Assembly (NCBI GenBank): GCA_964598725.1
Contig: CAZRCW010000002.1
Coordinates: 186,001-250,000 of the forward strand
DNA from: JAGOTP01 sp964598725
GTDB lineage: Bacteria; Patescibacteriota; Patescibacteriia; 2-12-FULL-60-25
Length of the DNA: 64,000 nt
Direction: 5' to 3'
Part shown: positions 61,861 through 64,000 of the stretch, in pieces
Position numbering within the stretch: the first letter of the stretch is position 1
How the letters are laid out: each line of letters starts with the position of its first letter
Program-made: the position numbers and the translations under genes
The notes under the pieces: model-generated
What the model was told of the DNA's origin: nothing
What the model saw: only the letters and a program-made list of their open reading frames with translations
The model's database searches: none

Positions 61861-63279
61861 CTATTTCAACGTTTGTAGCTTTTTCACCTCCGCCTTGAAC
61901 TGATCACCTCGGACTTTATAGTTTGGGAATAATCCAAAACTTGCACAGGCTGGTGAGAGTAAAACAACATCTCCTGACTGAGCAGCCCCTTTCGCCACCT
62001 TCACGATCGATGGCATGTCTTTCAATCCCTCAATCACCGGGATGTGTTTTGCGTTTGGAAAATTCGCAAGCGCTTCCTTGATACGCGACCACTCATCACC
62101 GATCCCAATAATGCAGCGGATATTTTTTGCGTCCTCAATCGTGTGCGCTAATTCGGTGAAATCGCTCGCTTTATGCGAACCTCCTAAAATCAACACTTTG
62201 GGAGCAGTAAAAGCTTGAATCGCAGCGACTGCCGTTTCTGGTGTAGTTGAAAATGAGTCATCGTAATATTTTACCCCGTTCACTTCGCCAGCGAGCTCCA
62301 AGCGATGCTCAAGTCCTTGGAAGGTTGAGAGTGTCTCACGAATCACGTCGGTTGAAACGCCTGACAGAGATGCGGCTAATGAAGCAGCGCAGATATTCTC
62401 AAGATTATGCTTCCCCGGCAAAAGAACCTTATTCGTATCGATAATCTTCTCCTCTCTCCCTTTCAAGCGCAGCCAAATAGCCCTCTCTCTCACGAAACAA
62501 CCATCACTTTGCTCGATGGTATTCTGGCTCACGAAATATACCCGACCCTGAGTAAATGCTTGCGAATCTGCCGTCGCCGAATAATCACGATTAAGAATCG
62601 TGATGTCTTGCTCCGTTTGGAATCTCACAATATTTCGCTTCGCAGAAATGTAGTCTTCTAAAGAATCATGATAATTCCCCGCTCCGTTCGTGCTCGTCCC
62701 TAAATGCTCGGACGTCACCATTAGCATCACGGCGATGTGTGGACTCTTGGTAAGATCTTCAAGTTGAAAGCTGGAGAGCTCGAGGACTACTTTGGAGTCT
62801 GGCGAGAGCTGATCTAGAAACGTGAAGGGTGGTTTCCCAATGTTCCCGCCGAGATACGTGTCCTGACCGGCCGCTTTCAGCATCCTATAAATCAATGTCG
62901 ACGTCGTTCCCTTGCCTTTTGTGCCCGTAACTCCAATGATCTTCGCTACGCAGAAGTCGAAAAATAGCTGTGTTTGCGAAGTGATCACGACACCCGCTTT
63001 TTCTGCTGCCAGAATTTCAGGCAGCGAACGCCGAATGCCCGGAGTACGGATGATCACGTCCATTCCCTGCCAATGTGAAAACGCGTCTGGTCCAAATATA
63101 AATGCAGCACCTGCCTGCTTTAGTTCTTGAATCAACTGCTGATCGATGTCTTGCGCTATTTTTTGATCAAACACGGTCACAACAGCTCCGTACTTCAGCA
63201 AAAACCGAGCACTTGCCTCGCCCTCTACGGCCAAGCCAAACACAGCGATCTTTTTTCCTTTCAGTTGGTCTTTAGTCAT
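61861..63279 (-). CDS. murD: UDP-N-acetylmuramoylalanine--D-glutamate ligase
   Basis: A 472-aa Mur ligase adding D-Glu to UDP-MurNAc-L-Ala. N-terminal KKIAVFGLAVEGEASARFL, ATP loop IIGVTGTKGKGTTSTLIYR, LELSSFQLEDL, NRDYSATAD, and C-terminal YYDDSFSTTPETAVAAI with LILGGSHKASDF. The start overlaps the murI stop by 4 bases (ATGA), so D-Glu supply and use are coupled. Confidence 0.97.
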   Translation of the reverse strand: MTKDQLKGKKIAVFGLAVEGEASARFLLKYGAVVTVFDQKIAQDIDQQLIQELKQAGAAFIFGPDAFSHWQGMDVIIRTPGIRRSLPEILAAEKAGVVITSQTQLFFDFCVAKIIGVTGTKGKGTTSTLIYRMLKAAGQDTYLGGNIGKPPFTFLDQLSPDSKVVLELSSFQLEDLTKSPHIAVMLMVTSEHLGTSTNGAGNYHDSLEDYISAKRNIVRFQTEQDITILNRDYSATADSQAFTQGRVYFVSQNTIEQSDGCFVRERAIWLRLKGREEKIIDTNKVLLPGKHNLENICAASLAASLSGVSTDVIRETLSTFQGLEHRLELAGEVNGVKYYDDSFSTTPETAVAAIQAFTAPKVLILGGSHKASDFTELAHTIEDAKNIRCIIGIGDEWSRIKEALANFPNAKHIPVIEGLKDMPSIVKVAKGAAQSGDVVLLSPACASFGLFPNYKVRGDQFKAEVKKLQTLK

Positions 63280-64000
63280 AACGATTGGATATCTTGGATG
63301 GTAACAGAGTCGTCCAATGTCTGCAGCAAACGGTGCATTTGCTCACGCTCGCCACTCGTGAAAAATCGATGTTTTCCAGATAGATCTGTAGGGATCTGCT
63401 TTTCTTCAAGCACTCGTTTCACTTGGCGTGCGATCGCTTGACCCGAATCCAAGATCCGCACCTCGGAGCCCAATAAACTTTGCATTGGTTCTTTTAAGAA
63501 AGGGAAATGCGTACAACCCAAGACCAATGTATCAACCTCTTTTTCAATAAATGGTTGTACTACTTCCTTGAGGACCTGTGTCGCCCGATCTCCTACCAGC
63601 TCTCCCTGCTCAACAAGCGGCACGAGACGATCTGTTCCCAGATTCAGTACTTCACAATCTATCGCGAACTGCTTGATCAACGCTTGTTGATAGGCACTCT
63701 CCGCTGTCCGTGGCGTCGATAAGATCCCAATCCGCCGCTTCTTCGATTCAGCGACCGCCAGCTTGATGGCGGGAACAGTTCCAATAAATAGCATGTCGGG
63801 ATATGTGACTCGTAACCGCTCAAGCGTGATAACACTGATCGTATTACAAGCGATAACGATCAATGACACGTTCTGCGTCAGTAGGAACTGAACGAGTTTT
63901 TGAGTCAGCTTCCAAATCTCCTCTTCCGTTTTCGTTCCATAGGGGCAGTTCTTGGAATCGCCGACATAGATCGTTGAGACCGTCGGTAACAACGTCACCA
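63276..64000 (-). CDS. murI: glutamate racemase, N-terminus cut by the window
   Basis: At least 240 residues of MurI, which makes D-glutamate for peptidoglycan. Seen are YVGDSKNCPYGTK, the first catalytic Cys in VIACNTISV, the second in VLGCTHFPFL, and PAIKLAVAESKKRRIGIL. The family's usual first 25-35 residues (FDSGxGG region) lie beyond position 64000. It precedes murD in an operon. Confidence 0.96.
   Translation of the reverse strand, partial: VTLLPTVSTIYVGDSKNCPYGTKTEEEIWKLTQKLVQFLLTQNVSLIVIACNTISVITLERLRVTYPDMLFIGTVPAIKLAVAESKKRRIGILSTPRTAESAYQQALIKQFAIDCEVLNLGTDRLVPLVEQGELVGDRATQVLKEVVQPFIEKEVDTLVLGCTHFPFLKEPMQSLLGSEVRILDSGQAIARQVKRVLEEKQIPTDLSGKHRFFTSGEREQMHRLLQTLDDSVTIQDIQSL

Overview
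The window looks like a piece of a Patescibacteria (CPR) chromosome of medium GC, perhaps Uhrbacteria/Magasanikbacteria-like. This is an inference from gene content: many small enzymes, a DUF4012 protein, a MreB, CapA- and C39-type surface proteins, YibE/F, a MacAB-like exporter without an outer-membrane partner, a short TsaB, an SGNH/beta-helix/DUF11 surface protein, and no obvious anabolic pathways. TGA is used as a stop, so the recoded Gracilibacteria/Absconditabacteria are excluded. Most core genes lie on the minus strand and most lack a visible Shine-Dalgarno (SD) sequence.

Layout. 1-5.6 kb: tRNA-Val, then an AbrB-regulated MacAB-like export operon. 5.6-9.7 kb: queA, a methyltransferase, mltG, a PAP2 phosphatase and nth. 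9.7-18.3 kb: gpmI, a house-cleaning cluster with three NUDIX genes, a NIF3/CutA-like protein, a PPC-domain protein, then secA and hpf. 18.9-25.4 kb: murB, murC, a GT4 glycosyltransferase, a polytopic membrane protein and a surface protein. 25.4-34.2 kb: mreB, DUF4012, three GT2 glycosyltransferases, tsaB and a winged-helix/nucleotidyltransferase protein. 34.3-40 kb: a phosphatase-like/beta-propeller membrane protein and a 1143-aa surface protein. 40-43.6 kb: rplL and rplJ behind an L10 leader, a holin-like protein, xseB, xseA and cdd. 44.7-51.3 kb: capA, a C39-like peptidase, a methyltransferase, a cyclophilin lipoprotein, a catalytically degraded MetK homologue and a UvrD/PcrA helicase. 55-61.1 kb: tRNA-Pro, a lipoprotein, an RsmC-like methyltransferase, YibE/F, a RecB-like nuclease, an epimerase, rpmG and tRNA-Thr. 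61.9-64 kb: murD and murI (cut by the window end).

The most unusual content is eight isolated genes (about 11.5-12.0, 18.5-18.8, 31.0-31.6, 43.8-44.0, 44.2-44.5, 51.7-53.1, 53.5-54.8 and 61.3-61.7 kb) that are far richer in GC and in G/C-ending codons than their neighbours. They sit only between transcription units. Seven of the eight are on the plus strand. Most have their own sigma70-like promoter, a 5' leader, a visible SD sequence and one or more large, often nested GC-rich hairpins after the stop. Their products are not recognisable enzymes: a calcium-repeat (thrombospondin type 3) lipoprotein, a tail-anchored Pro-rich protein, a single-span membrane protein, a small secreted protein, a very basic and a very acidic protein side by side, and two soluble orphans. 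I report these as a candidate class of autonomous GC-rich single-gene cassettes, probably for the cell surface. Their origin and function are unknown.
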